Positions 47,995 through 57,284 of a stretch of DNA of 64,000 nucleotides are shown here, piece after piece. Every line of letters begins with the position of its first letter. Position 1 is the stretch's first letter. The stretch is from the NCBI RefSeq assembly GCF_000711875.1, contig NZ_JONM01000001.1:62001-126000 (forward strand), read 5' to 3'. Both the position numbers and the translations under genes were made by a program. The DNA is from Andreprevotia chitinilytica DSM 18519 (lineage in GTDB: Bacteria > Pseudomonadota > Gammaproteobacteria > Burkholderiales > Chitinibacteraceae). Below the pieces are notes generated by a model, which was not told where the DNA came from, did no database searches, and saw only the letters and a program-made list of their open reading frames with translations.

Positions 47995-49413
47995 ATGACC
48001 GAGCATCCTATATCCGCCGAAGATGCGGCGCAACTTCAGTCGCTGCGCCTGCCGCCCCATTCGATTGAGGCCGAGCAATCGGTACTGGGCGGCCTGCTGC
48101 TCGAAAACCAGGCCTTCGATCGCGTCGCGGACATCTTGTTCGAGGCCGATTTCTATCGCGATGACCACCGTCGCATCTGGCAACACATCTCCAAACTGAT
48201 CGAGCATAACCGCCCGGCCGACGTGATCACCGTCGCCGAGTCGCTCGACAATGCCAACGAGCTGGCCTACGTCGGCGGTCTGGCTTATCTCGGCATGCTC
48301 GCCGCCAATACGCCGTCTGCCGCCAATATCCGCCGCTACGCCGAAATCGTGCGCGAGAAATCGGTGATGCGGCAGTTGGCCTCCGTCGGGACCGACATCG
48401 CCGACGCTGCCTACAACCCGAACGGCCGCGAACCGGCTGATCTGCTGGATGAGGCCGAATCCAAGGTATTCCAGATCGCCGAGCAGTCGAACAAAGGCAA
48501 GCAAGGCTTCATCTCGATGCCGCCGATCCTGAAAGAGATCGTCGAGCGCATCGATTACCTCTACAAGCAAGACAACCCGTCCGAAGTCACCGGCGTTGCC
48601 ACCGGCTTCCTCGATCTCGACAAGATGACTTCCGGGCTGCAAAAAGGCGACTTGATCATCGTCGCCGGTCGCCCATCGATGGGTAAAACCGCATTTTCAG
48701 TGAACATCGCCGAGCATGTCGGCTGTGAGCTGAAACTGCCAGTCGCCATTTTCTCGATGGAAATGGGCGCGGCGCAGCTCGGTATGCGGATGGTCGGCTC
48801 GATCGGCAAGATCGACATGCACAAACTCAAGACGGGTCGTTTTGAGGACGAGGACTGGATGCGCCTCACCCACGCCGTGAACAAATTGTCCGAAGCACCG
48901 ATCTTCATCGAGGAAACCGGCGCACTTACCGCGCTGGATTTGCGTACCCGGGCACGACGGCTGGCACGGCAAGTGGGCGGGCAGCTCGGCCTGATCGTGA
49001 TCGACTACATCCAGCTCATGGCAGGCCGTGCTGGTAGCAAGGATCAGAACCGCGCATCCGAAGTGAGTGAAATCTCGCGCTCGCTCAAAGGCTTGGCGAA
49101 AGAGTTGCAGGTGCCGATCATCGCGCTGTCGCAGCTCTCCCGGCAGGTGGAACAGCGGACCGACAAACGCCCGATGATGTCCGACTTGCGCGAATCCGGC
49201 GCCATTGAACAGGATGCCGACTTGATCATGTTCATGTACCGGGACGAGTACTACAACCCGGATTCCAACATGAAAGGCTTGGCCGAATGCATTCTCGGTA
49301 AGCACCGGAACGGCCCGGTTGGTAAGGTGCCGCTGCAGTTCCAGGGTATGTATTCCCGCTTCAACAACGCGCTGGTCCGCCCGGACGGCTGGTCGTCCGA
49401 TCTGGAGTCTTGA
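47995..49413 (+). CDS. dnaB: Replicative DNA helicase DnaB
   Basis: A 472-residue hexameric helicase. The N-terminal domain (PPHSIEAEQSVLGGLL) is followed by a RecA-like core with Walker A AGRPSMGKTAFS near residue 225, Walker B LIVIDYIQLM near 340 and the arginine-finger region near the C-terminus. No intein or insertion is seen. It unwinds DNA at the fork and recruits primase. Confidence 0.97.
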   Translation: MTEHPISAEDAAQLQSLRLPPHSIEAEQSVLGGLLLENQAFDRVADILFEADFYRDDHRRIWQHISKLIEHNRPADVITVAESLDNANELAYVGGLAYLGMLAANTPSAANIRRYAEIVREKSVMRQLASVGTDIADAAYNPNGREPADLLDEAESKVFQIAEQSNKGKQGFISMPPILKEIVERIDYLYKQDNPSEVTGVATGFLDLDKMTSGLQKGDLIIVAGRPSMGKTAFSVNIAEHVGCELKLPVAIFSMEMGAAQLGMRMVGSIGKIDMHKLKTGRFEDEDWMRLTHAVNKLSEAPIFIEETGALTALDLRTRARRLARQVGGQLGLIVIDYIQLMAGRAGSKDQNRASEVSEISRSLKGLAKELQVPIIALSQLSRQVEQRTDKRPMMSDLRESGAIEQDADLIMFMYRDEYYNPDSNMKGLAECILGKHRNGPVGKVPLQFQGMYSRFNNALVRPDGWSSDLES

Positions 49414-49414
49414 G

Positions 49415-49771
49415 ATGGGCGGCATCGTTCACTTTGGTCGCCAAACAGTCGAACCGGCCTACGACCGCCCGCGGCCGGATCGCTTGGAGGCGGGCAATCC
49501 GCTACGCACCACCTTCGAGCATTACGCGCAGGACGGCATCTCTTGCGGTATCTGGCGTTGCGAAACGGGGCGCTGGCGCATCCAGTTCGCGCCGGACAAA
49601 CACGAGTTTTTCTGCGTGATGACTGGCCGGGCGCGGTTGCATGATGCAAATGGCGTGGTGACGGAAGTCGGCCCGGGTGAAGCGGCCGTGATTCCTGCCG
49701 GGTTTGTCGGTCAGTTCGAAGTCGTTGAACCGGTAGAGAAGTACTTCGTGGTTGTTGAAACCATCAAGTAG
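49415..49771 (+). CDS. Cupin domain protein (DUF861-like)
   Basis: A 118-residue single beta-barrel. HEFFCVMTGRARLHD and GPGEAAVIPAGFVGQFEV are the two cupin motifs, of the EutQ/DUF861 type. Small cupins of this sort bind metals or sugars; no function can be assigned. The ATG lies one base after the dnaB stop, so it may be co-translated. Confidence 0.82.
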   Translation: MGGIVHFGRQTVEPAYDRPRPDRLEAGNPLRTTFEHYAQDGISCGIWRCETGRWRIQFAPDKHEFFCVMTGRARLHDANGVVTEVGPGEAAVIPAGFVGQFEVVEPVEKYFVVVETIK

Positions 49772-49832
49772 CCCGGACGGCTTCGCCGGCCGGGGTTGGC
49801 GCGATGGCTTATTCCTCCACCATCCCGGCTAC
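49768..49832. repeat. Imperfect palindromic intergenic element
   Basis: GTAGCCCGGA at the left end and TCCCGGCTAC at the right end are near-perfect inverted copies (one mismatch pair), and an inner GC-rich hairpin (CGGCTTCGCCG) sits inside. This 65-bp unit overlaps the cupin stop and looks like a REP-type interspersed element, different from the one at 29099. Related short TAGCCCG stretches occur near 7472 and 47127. Confidence 0.5.
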
Positions 49833-49847
49833 GCGTTAGCGCATGTT

Positions 49848-50228
49848 TTAGGTCGACCGGCCCAAAATCCACCCAATCGAAAGCACATAACGGCTCCCGC
49901 CCATCACGCGGGTTACGCTGTGCTCGCAGGCATCAGGCCGGAACAGCTTGATGCGTCTGGATGCATAGATCGGTGTCGCGCAGACGAACTCACCGCCAGC
50001 ACGCGGCGATTTCAGGATGATGTTCAAACGGTAATGGCGACCTTGCTGTACCGGATCGGTATGCGGCGGGATTTCCGACCCTTCGGGGTAGCGGATCAGG
50101 TAGCTATCGAACGGGATCGGCTACAGCGCGGTGAGCAGCAGCATCTTGTCGTAACCCGTGCCTTGCCGGCCGCGTTGCCAGCGAAATGCCTTTGCCGCGT
50201 AGTCCTTGAGCGCCACGAGCAATGCCAT
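49848..50228 (-). pseudogene. 2-oxoglutarate/Fe(II) oxygenase-like gene interrupted by one TAG
   Basis: Reading the minus strand in one frame gives 126 residues with a single internal TAG at 50121-50123 (codon 36). After the stop the protein continues with the iron motif PPHTDPV (HxD), a distal CEHSVTRV histidine and the arginine of GGSRYVLSIGW, the expected facial triad and 2-oxoglutarate site. Before it the frame reads KDYAAKAFRWQRGRQGTGYD. Only one substitution breaks it, so decay is recent, or the stop is a sequencing error or is read through. It starts 12 bp after the parA stop. Confidence 0.78.
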
Positions 50229-50240
50229 TTGCGGCGAGCC

Positions 50241-51008
50241 TTAGAGCGTGACCAGCTCGTTTTCCACCAACTCATCCAGCAGAAAACCGAAATCCTGCGC
50301 CGCCGAGCCATTCGGTTCGATATCGAACACATTGCTCTGACCAATGACCGCGGCTTCGAACGATTCGCTGGCGCGGATACGTGTTTTCAGGACTTCGTTG
50401 TAGAAATGGCGCTGCATCTGCTTGAGCACGGCTTCGGAAGACACGCTGCCGGGTGTGTGCCGGTTCAGCAGGTAACGGCGTGGCTTGCGGGTATCTAGCT
50501 TTTCCAGACCCAGCAAAGTGCGTTCGGTCATGGCGGCACCGTTCAGGGCCAGCGTTTCTGGCGCGACGGGCACCAAGATCAGGTCGGCGGCGAGCAGCGC
50601 GGCGAAGCTGAGCACGCCCAGCATTGGGCCGCAGTCGATCAGGGTCGGTGTGCTGTCAGCGAGCATTTCCGCCGTCAGACCCAGCTTGAGCCGCCAGATA
50701 TGATCGCGATGGCGGGTAATCTGCGCATCGACCTTGGAAAGCTCAAGATGCGATGGCACAAAGTGGATGCCGTTATCGAGCGGGATCGCCAAATCGGAGA
50801 GGGGCACCAAGCCACGGAAGAATTCGTGCACGCTATGACGCGGCTTTCCAGGCCGATCCAGCCCCCAGTAATGCGACAGATGTGCCTGTGGATCGAGGTC
50901 GATCACGAACGGGTGATGCCCGTTCTGGGCCAGCGCTGCAGCCAGGTTGGCGGTTACCGTCGTCTTGCCTACACCGCCTTTCTGGTTGAATACCGCGATG
51001 ACCGTCAT
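50241..51008 (-). CDS. ParA/MinD-type ATPase (orphan)
   Basis: A 255-residue deviant-Walker ATPase: FNQKGGVGKTTVTANLA at residues 7-23, the switch motif VIDLDPQAHLS and LIDCGPMLGV further on. ParA proteins position DNA or protein cargo, but no parB lies beside it, so it is an orphan whose cargo is unknown. The ATG at 51008 is preferred to upstream in-frame starts because it places the P-loop at the normal distance. The interrupted oxygenase gene follows. Confidence 0.87.
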   Translation of the reverse strand: MTVIAVFNQKGGVGKTTVTANLAAALAQNGHHPFVIDLDPQAHLSHYWGLDRPGKPRHSVHEFFRGLVPLSDLAIPLDNGIHFVPSHLELSKVDAQITRHRDHIWRLKLGLTAEMLADSTPTLIDCGPMLGVLSFAALLAADLILVPVAPETLALNGAAMTERTLLGLEKLDTRKPRRYLLNRHTPGSVSSEAVLKQMQRHFYNEVLKTRIRASESFEAAVIGQSNVFDIEPNGSAAQDFGFLLDELVENELVTL

Positions 51009-51305
51009 CTTTCCATTTCCACCCTGATTTGATCTGTGCGGCATGTTACCCGACGTGGGCTGTGCCGGGTATCTGGCCCAGCCGGCCAGCGGTTGGACAG
51101 AGGAATTATTCGGGCCCAAGACACACCTAAACTGCTGCCGTATTTCAGGTTTTGCGTTGTGGTCTGTTGCGAATTGATTGCAGGCGAGCCGATGGACGGC
51201 AAGGCGATTTGCATCGCCTTGACCTTATCGAAAATGACGATATTTTCGCCCTGTAAGTAACCCGGTTTTGCGGGGCAGCCCGGCGATCGATCAGTGTCGC
51301 CATTT
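51009..51305. other. 297-bp intergenic stretch without a supported gene
   Basis: Lies between the 3' end of the TssM-like gene and the start of parA, both on the minus strand. It should hold the parA promoter. Short open frames here have no family similarity or ribosome site. Confidence 0.5.
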
Positions 51306-54300
51306 TCATCCGGCCTTGTCCTTTACGGCACTGGCTGCTGCCGCTTTTCTCGTTACAAACACCCGCTGCGGCAACTTGAATCCCCGCAATTGCAGCAGCT
51401 CCAACGGCCCGGCACCCGCTTCGGTGCGGAGGATGTAGCGCAACTTCTCTCCGTCTGGCAAATCCCACTGCAGCCGATAATTGGCCTTATCGATCTGCTC
51501 AACCTTTGCCGTTGCCAACAGCCGCAATAAGGCCCACCGGCCGGCGTAATCATCCTGCTTGCGCAACCCGGCCTGAACGGATGTCCAGCTGAGGCGTGCG
51601 CCGGCTTGTTCCGGGTCGCCCGGCCAGGAGAACGTCTGCCAGTCTGCTTTCTGATTGAAGTAGCGCAGGCGCTGAGCATCGATCAAGAGTTCGCTCTCGA
51701 TCAACTTGGCAGCCGGAATCGGCAACAGCTGGAAGCGGTAATGGGTGTCGCCTTCGGCATAGAGATGGCTCGCCAGCCAAGACAGTTGATTGAGCGCATT
51801 CAGAAACGCCGGATCGAATTGCAGCGTCTGCGCATAGATGGGATCGGGCTCCCACTGTTCGCCGCGCCGGGTGAGGATGCCGGCCAGTTGCGTGCTGGCG
51901 AACTGCGGAATGGCGCCCGAACCGGGCTGCAGGAAACGCGCCAGCTCCGGCAATGATGCATCCGCGGTCAGATCGCCGAACGGATAACGTCCGCCTAGCC
52001 GACCGTTCCATGGCGTCACCACGCTGTCTTGCCACAATTGATTGATGCTGGCCGCCGCCGGTTGCAACAAGGTTTGCCACGACTGATCGAGCGGGCGCAG
52101 AAACAGGTTCCGCCCCATGCCGGCATAGGCGCTGCCCAGGCTGGCCGCGACCAGCTCGGCATATTGCCGCGCATCGATCAAATCGCTGGCCCGGCCTTGG
52201 AACAGGTTTTGCGCCAGCTGCCGGGCGAGGGCATCCGGATCGGTGGCGGCGGTGACTTGATCGAGCTTCAAGCGCGTCGCGCTGACACGATCCAGATAGC
52301 GTTGCAGGCTCAATGTTTGCTCGCCGCCATTTCCATTGCCGCCATCAACCAGTCGTACCAAGGGGCCGAATGCCTCGCTCAACGGCCCGCTTGGCGTGGT
52401 TGCGATGCGCGCTGCGGCCGGATCGCCATCCTTGTCCTTGAATACCCCCTTGGCTTTTTCCACCAGTGAATCGGCTAGCGTCGTTGTCTGCATGCCGGTC
52501 TGCGCCTGCCACGCCACCGTCTTCATTAGTGCAGCCAACGGCGACTGCTGCGCATCGGCATAGGTGCGTAATTGTTCTGCTGAGCCCGCGAGACTGGCTT
52601 CTGGCACCCAGCTCAGCCGATTCAGGAACGCCTGCCACGCGTAGGCAAAATCGGTGAAGTAGCGCTGGTTTAGCCGTGCCTGCAACTCCTCCGGTTGGGC
52701 CGTCAGCGGCACCTGCTGCTCCCCCAGCACCCAGTCGCCTGCTACCGCGGAATGCTTGGATAACTGCAGGATCGCCTCGCGCACATAGCCGTCGTACGCT
52801 TGCCGCGTGAACGTCCCCGGCAAACGTCCCTGCACCGACCACAAACCGCGCGAATCCCGCCCGCCCAGCAAACTGCCCATGGTCGGGTCGGGATACTTCG
52901 CCTTGGTGTTGGCGAGCAGCGCGTGATACAGCGTGTCTTCGGCTTGCTCTACATCGATCAAGCCGGAAAGCGTCTGGCGGGCGGCGTACACCGCATCGGC
53001 ATCAGCCGGCATTTTCCATTGCGGTTGCAGGGGTAGATGGCCCGCGTAAAACATAGCCATTTGCTTGACGCTATCCGGCGACAAAGCCGGCCATAATGCT
53101 TGCCCCGCCGCAGCCAAGCGTGGCCCAAGGAAGGCCGCATCGGCATGTTTTGGCTCCGCCAGCATCAGATACGTTTTCAACGTTTCATAACCCTGCTGAC
53201 CGATTGAATCCGTGCCGGATTGATCATCGTCTGCACGATCGAGTGGGACTGAATTCAACGCCCGCAAACCGGACTGCAATTGCCCCATTACCGGCTGCAC
53301 CAACCACTTGCCGCTTGCTGTTCCATAGGGCTGCCACAATGCCGCCAACGTTGCCTTGTTGTGATCCAGCCCAAAACGTAATCGCCACGGCACGCCATGC
53401 GCAGCACGTAGTTCATGCCGTGCCAGATCATCCTGCACCGCCAGCAGTGCCGGCCATGCCTGCTTCAGTATCGGCGCGGCCTGCAGCGTTGCTACATGTG
53501 CCTCGGCCTGCGCAAGCAAACGCTGATTGCCGACGAATGAAATTGTCATCCCGACAGCCCATAACCCCGCGCAAACTGCCACGCCGCCAAAAAACCAATC
53601 GCCGCCGCTCCACGCCAGCTTTGCGGGACGCACCACGCACAGATCGCGCAACACTGGGGTGGAGGAAGCCAAGATGGCCAGTCCGGTGGGAGCAATGGCC
53701 GAGCGCGCATCAGTGCCCGCAGGCACCGAAGCAGCACCCGGAAGGAACCGCGCGCCACACAAACGTTGCCGCCGATGTAACCCGCTCGCAAACCGGCTGA
53801 TCCAGACTGCTTGCGTCGGGCCTTGCTGCTCTAAATAAGCCGACAGTGCGGCATCGAAACTCAATCCAAACCCTTGCCGAATCGCCGCCACACCCGACTT
53901 CGCCAATGGTGCGACAAGTTGCTGCAACATTGCTCCGACTTGCTCTGCATCCCGCGCCGTATGCTCCGCGAATCCGCCATAAATCAGCCCTGTGCCGGTC
54001 TGCCGTTGTCCATCTACCCCTGCCGGGGATAACCACAGCTGCACCGGCAGGGCATAACGGCAAGCTTGTGTGAGATGCGCAACTTCGACCGATAGCGCGT
54101 CCGAATCCATCGCCCCATCCGTGACGGCCACGATGCCGTCAGCCGGCCGCCGCCAGCCCTTGGCGGGGACTGCCGCACCATCGCCAGCCCAGATGAATAC
54201 AGCCTCACCCGTATCGAGCCAGCCTTGGGTAAATAGATTGGGGAAATGCTGCTTCGTCAGCACGATGTCACCAACGACAAGCAGCCAGGGCAGGCGGCGG

Positions 54301-54629
54301 CGGGTGAACCAGGAGTAGCTGGATTTGAGGTGGGCACGAAGGGAGATAAGCCCCGGCAAGGCGTTAGGTTCTGCGATCTGATGCGTTGCCGGTGGCTGAT
54401 AGCTTTGTTGGCTAAACACCTTGTCGTTGCGGCCTGATACCAAGCGCAAAACGATTGGCGTGATCAGGAATGCCAACAGCAACGATATGCCAACGGTGAT
54501 GCCAATCTTCCACCACAACGGATGGGTGAGCGCATCGAGTAGAGAAGGCCGCAGCCAAACGATCAGGATGACGGGCACCGATAGCGACATCACCAGCAGG
54601 GGTAAGGCCAAGCCTTTTTGCATTCGCAT
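51306..54629 (-). CDS. TssM/IcmF-like T6SS-associated membrane protein lacking the P-loop
   Basis: A 1107-residue protein with two N-terminal helices and a third near residue 360, followed by a large periplasmic region ending in a TssM-like C-terminal domain (LRLLATAKVEQID through GPLELLQLRGFKLPQR). In canonical TssM the cytoplasmic loop holds a Walker A; here the equivalent LPWLLVVGDIVLTKQ has no GxxxxGKT. It is probably a paralogue attached to a VgrG/PAAR effector locus rather than the core component, since no other tss genes are visible. Confidence 0.8.
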   Translation of the reverse strand: MRMQKGLALPLLVMSLSVPVILIVWLRPSLLDALTHPLWWKIGITVGISLLLAFLITPIVLRLVSGRNDKVFSQQSYQPPATHQIAEPNALPGLISLRAHLKSSYSWFTRRRLPWLLVVGDIVLTKQHFPNLFTQGWLDTGEAVFIWAGDGAAVPAKGWRRPADGIVAVTDGAMDSDALSVEVAHLTQACRYALPVQLWLSPAGVDGQRQTGTGLIYGGFAEHTARDAEQVGAMLQQLVAPLAKSGVAAIRQGFGLSFDAALSAYLEQQGPTQAVWISRFASGLHRRQRLCGARFLPGAASVPAGTDARSAIAPTGLAILASSTPVLRDLCVVRPAKLAWSGGDWFFGGVAVCAGLWAVGMTISFVGNQRLLAQAEAHVATLQAAPILKQAWPALLAVQDDLARHELRAAHGVPWRLRFGLDHNKATLAALWQPYGTASGKWLVQPVMGQLQSGLRALNSVPLDRADDDQSGTDSIGQQGYETLKTYLMLAEPKHADAAFLGPRLAAAGQALWPALSPDSVKQMAMFYAGHLPLQPQWKMPADADAVYAARQTLSGLIDVEQAEDTLYHALLANTKAKYPDPTMGSLLGGRDSRGLWSVQGRLPGTFTRQAYDGYVREAILQLSKHSAVAGDWVLGEQQVPLTAQPEELQARLNQRYFTDFAYAWQAFLNRLSWVPEASLAGSAEQLRTYADAQQSPLAALMKTVAWQAQTGMQTTTLADSLVEKAKGVFKDKDGDPAAARIATTPSGPLSEAFGPLVRLVDGGNGNGGEQTLSLQRYLDRVSATRLKLDQVTAATDPDALARQLAQNLFQGRASDLIDARQYAELVAASLGSAYAGMGRNLFLRPLDQSWQTLLQPAAASINQLWQDSVVTPWNGRLGGRYPFGDLTADASLPELARFLQPGSGAIPQFASTQLAGILTRRGEQWEPDPIYAQTLQFDPAFLNALNQLSWLASHLYAEGDTHYRFQLLPIPAAKLIESELLIDAQRLRYFNQKADWQTFSWPGDPEQAGARLSWTSVQAGLRKQDDYAGRWALLRLLATAKVEQIDKANYRLQWDLPDGEKLRYILRTEAGAGPLELLQLRGFKLPQRVFVTRKAAAASAVKDKAG

Positions 54630-54665
54630 TGCCAAATTCTTTTTGATTGAGAAGGTAAAAGCGCG

Positions 54666-55814
54666 CTAACCGGGCAACAGCAGATTGAGGATTGCCTGAT
54701 CGTCTTGCTGGCCGAGCGCAATCTGCGGCGCGCAGACATAGCGCATGGCGAGTGCAGCCAAGGCGAGCCCAAGCCAGCAACTGGCCGGCCCCACTGGCCC
54801 GACGGCTTGATCTGCCACATGGATGCTTTGCGTCTGGTTTTGCAATAGACGGGTGCAACCTGCATCATCTGCCGCCGAAATCAATGTTCCTTGCCAATCG
54901 CGCGGCACACCTGCCAGCCAAGCCCGCGCAACCGTGTCTGCCGGAACGCCGTTTGCTGCAAGCAAATGCGGCAGGTCGGTAGCGAACTGATCGCCCATCG
55001 TGGGCATGGGGCGTTGCCAGTGCGCCAATGCTTCGTGGGCGTCTTCGTCGGGCGCAAACAGCAAGGCAGAGAGGGTTTCGCTGCAGGTCGGATCGTCATT
55101 CAGGTCTTGCGGCGCGATATCGCAGGCCACGACCAAACGCCAAGGCATCGGCTCGCTGGCGTCTAGCCAGGTATTGATTTGCTCGCAGAAATCGGCTGGT
55201 TTCAGGGCTGTTGCCGGCTGGTATTGCAATCCCAATTGATTCAGTGCCGTATGGAGTGCATCCCGACATATAGCGAATGCTTCCGTACTAGCTTGCAGGT
55301 GGACGGCGAATGGAGCGGGGGTCTGTAGGAGTGCAGGCATGCGTTCAAGCAACGATTCCAATGCATCGTGCAGGGCTGCGGTGTTCTCTGCATCGCGCCA
55401 TTGCATCAATGGCGTGGTGGCAGGCTGCGGCTTATCGTGCATGCCCGCCAAATCTTCTACCACTAGCCCGGCCGGCAGACTGACCGCCGCATCAGCAATC
55501 GCCAAGCCGCGTTGCGACCATTGTGCCCATCGCCGCAATGCTTGATCCCGATGCGCGTTCCAATTTGCTGCTTCAAGCTTGGCGAGTTCGAACCGATGCA
55601 AGCGCAGCGAGAATACGAGTCCCCATAAGGTAAGCGGAAATACCGCGGCGCATGTCCAAAACCAGGGCGTACCCGTTGCCGTGCCTTTGGGCCAGAACAA
55701 GACGGTACAGGTTATACCGAGCAGAATTGCGCCGACGCATGCCGCTGCCCAGCGCCAGCTGCGCAACCGTTTTGGCGGGGCGATGAGTGGGATATCGGGA
55801 ATTGGCCAAGGCAT
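54666..55814 (-). CDS. Hypothetical T6SS-island membrane protein
   Basis: A 382-residue protein with two helices near the N-terminus (about 22-40 and 50-70) and one near the C-terminus (VGPASCWLGLALAALAMRYV). The middle is soluble and has no motif that I recognise. It sits between the PAAR gene (3 bp away) and the TssM-like gene (36 bp), and the three likely form one unit. Perhaps a partner of the TssM-like protein; function unknown. Confidence 0.7.
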   Translation of the reverse strand: MPWPIPDIPLIAPPKRLRSWRWAAACVGAILLGITCTVLFWPKGTATGTPWFWTCAAVFPLTLWGLVFSLRLHRFELAKLEAANWNAHRDQALRRWAQWSQRGLAIADAAVSLPAGLVVEDLAGMHDKPQPATTPLMQWRDAENTAALHDALESLLERMPALLQTPAPFAVHLQASTEAFAICRDALHTALNQLGLQYQPATALKPADFCEQINTWLDASEPMPWRLVVACDIAPQDLNDDPTCSETLSALLFAPDEDAHEALAHWQRPMPTMGDQFATDLPHLLAANGVPADTVARAWLAGVPRDWQGTLISAADDAGCTRLLQNQTQSIHVADQAVGPVGPASCWLGLALAALAMRYVCAPQIALGQQDDQAILNLLLPG

Positions 55815-55817
55815 GGC

Positions 55818-56075
55818 TTACTCAGATCCCGTTTCCGGCAAGCTGCTGATCACCACACTGCCGCATGCGGTTTTGCAGCCATCGACGACGATTGCCCGCC
55901 CTTCATCCAGCCAGCTGGCATCGCCTTCCACAATCGGGTTGTCACCATGAATAGGACAGGAAACGATATCCCCGATTACGGCGGCAATGCGGCCTTCGAT
56001 ATCTAGCGTTGAGCTGGCTGATTTTACGTGGCCGTTATGGCTGGTTTTGTCGAATAAACGGATTATGCCGCCCAT
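55818..56075 (-). CDS. PAAR-domain protein
   Basis: An 85-residue protein consisting of a single PAAR-like domain: VIGDIVSCPIHGDNPIVEGD in the centre and DGCKTACGSVVISS near the end, with Cys/His residues that may bind the zinc at the tip. PAAR proteins sharpen the VgrG spike of T6SS. No toxin domain is fused. The partner is presumably the VgrG encoded at the end of the window. Confidence 0.85.
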   Translation of the reverse strand: MGGIIRLFDKTSHNGHVKSASSTLDIEGRIAAVIGDIVSCPIHGDNPIVEGDASWLDEGRAIVVDGCKTACGSVVISSLPETGSE

Positions 56076-56127
56076 GGTGTTTCCAATGTGTACGTGTGAT
56101 GGGGTGACACATAAAAAGAAGGATTTT

Positions 56128-57231
56128 CTAGCATTGAGCGAGATTCTCTACGGCTACCAATCGCTCCCCTAAAAAATACAGTTGCCAAGCTACATCGCTA
56201 TCCATGCTTCGGATGCTCAGGGTGTCGGTATATTCTGTATAAGCCGAAACATCCTCTTCATTGTTTGATACTGGCCTAGTTGTTTGGTCTGATACCAAGT
56301 GCAAGGCGCTTAATCTGCTTGGACGGTTAACGATGTATTCGTATTTGTTCAGTTTCTTTAAGTTGAGTGTGAGATCAGTCAACGTTGTTGTAGAGGTGAT
56401 GTTGATCGAGTCAAGTTTGATTGTCATTTTCTCAGGGATGCCAATGATTGATTGTAGGGATGCCTTGTCATCTGATATTTCGATGATTGCGCTCGCATAA
56501 ATCCGTTCGTAGGCATCATCACTCACAGGGGTGTTTACACATTCGACATGACTGCGTGTAGCTAATATTTTTCCAAATAGTTTGTCTGCTTGGTCTAAGG
56601 GCAGTGCAGAAGTATTGATGGCTAAAGGGTGTTTCAAGGCGACTGGTATTAGTATTTCAGACAGAGTGTTGTCATGAAATCCATAATGGATGAGCGGACG
56701 ACCAACGTATTTGTCAATAATCTCTCCTTCAATGATGCCATTTTTGATTCTAATGAGTTTTATTTGGGAGGCCTCATGTCGATCTTGCGTGCCAGCTGCA
56801 AAGTTTCCCACAAAATTGAAGCCTTGAGGTGAGCCAAGAAATATTGCATAAAAGAATGACTTTTTCCCGGGGTTATCTACGGTTGCGGGTACGAACGCAT
56901 CAGCTAAACCATCATTGTTAATATCCCCGATTATGATTTCATCAAGAGGGCCGGTTTTCATGATGTCAGGCGTTGGTTCTCCGATCTTTTTTTCTTCAGT
57001 GAATGGATTTTTTTGAATGCGTGATGGTGGAGTCTTTGGGACTTCAAATGGATAGTCAATAGCTTTTCCGCTATCAATGTCTGTTGTAAATATGACGTCT
57101 TTTTTCTTCTCAAATTCTTTGTGCGCAGTTGCTGCATCAAGGGCAATCTTCGCCTTGATGGTAGATGGTTGTGTCGAAGGTTGGCAGCCCGTAATCAATA
57201 GCACGAGCAATATTTTTGATATGCTATACAT
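56128..57231 (-). CDS. Predicted lipoprotein, paralogue of the next gene
   Basis: A 367-residue secreted lipoprotein with lipobox LLITGC after a short signal (MYSISKILLVLLITGC). A loop GDINNDGLADAF near residue 110 has the D-x-N-x-D-G-x-x-D pattern of calcium-binding FG-GAP/VCBS blades. It shares this loop, the following core and the C-terminal LYFLGERLVA with its neighbour. Base composition is clearly more AT-rich than the flanks. Its place beside a T6SS wall-degrading effector makes periplasmic immunity a fair guess. Confidence 0.72.
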   Translation of the reverse strand: MYSISKILLVLLITGCQPSTQPSTIKAKIALDAATAHKEFEKKKDVIFTTDIDSGKAIDYPFEVPKTPPSRIQKNPFTEEKKIGEPTPDIMKTGPLDEIIIGDINNDGLADAFVPATVDNPGKKSFFYAIFLGSPQGFNFVGNFAAGTQDRHEASQIKLIRIKNGIIEGEIIDKYVGRPLIHYGFHDNTLSEILIPVALKHPLAINTSALPLDQADKLFGKILATRSHVECVNTPVSDDAYERIYASAIIEISDDKASLQSIIGIPEKMTIKLDSINITSTTTLTDLTLNLKKLNKYEYIVNRPSRLSALHLVSDQTTRPVSNNEEDVSAYTEYTDTLSIRSMDSDVAWQLYFLGERLVAVENLAQC

Positions 57232-57284
57232 TTTATGTTTTCTCTGATCTGTAATTTTGATCAAGAAGTGATGAGCGTTGATGT

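Noticed and set aside
49752-50498. 248-codon plus-strand open frame across the oxygenase remnant
   Set aside because: The minus strand gives a coherent oxygenase with correct motifs and the end of parA; the plus frame matches nothing.
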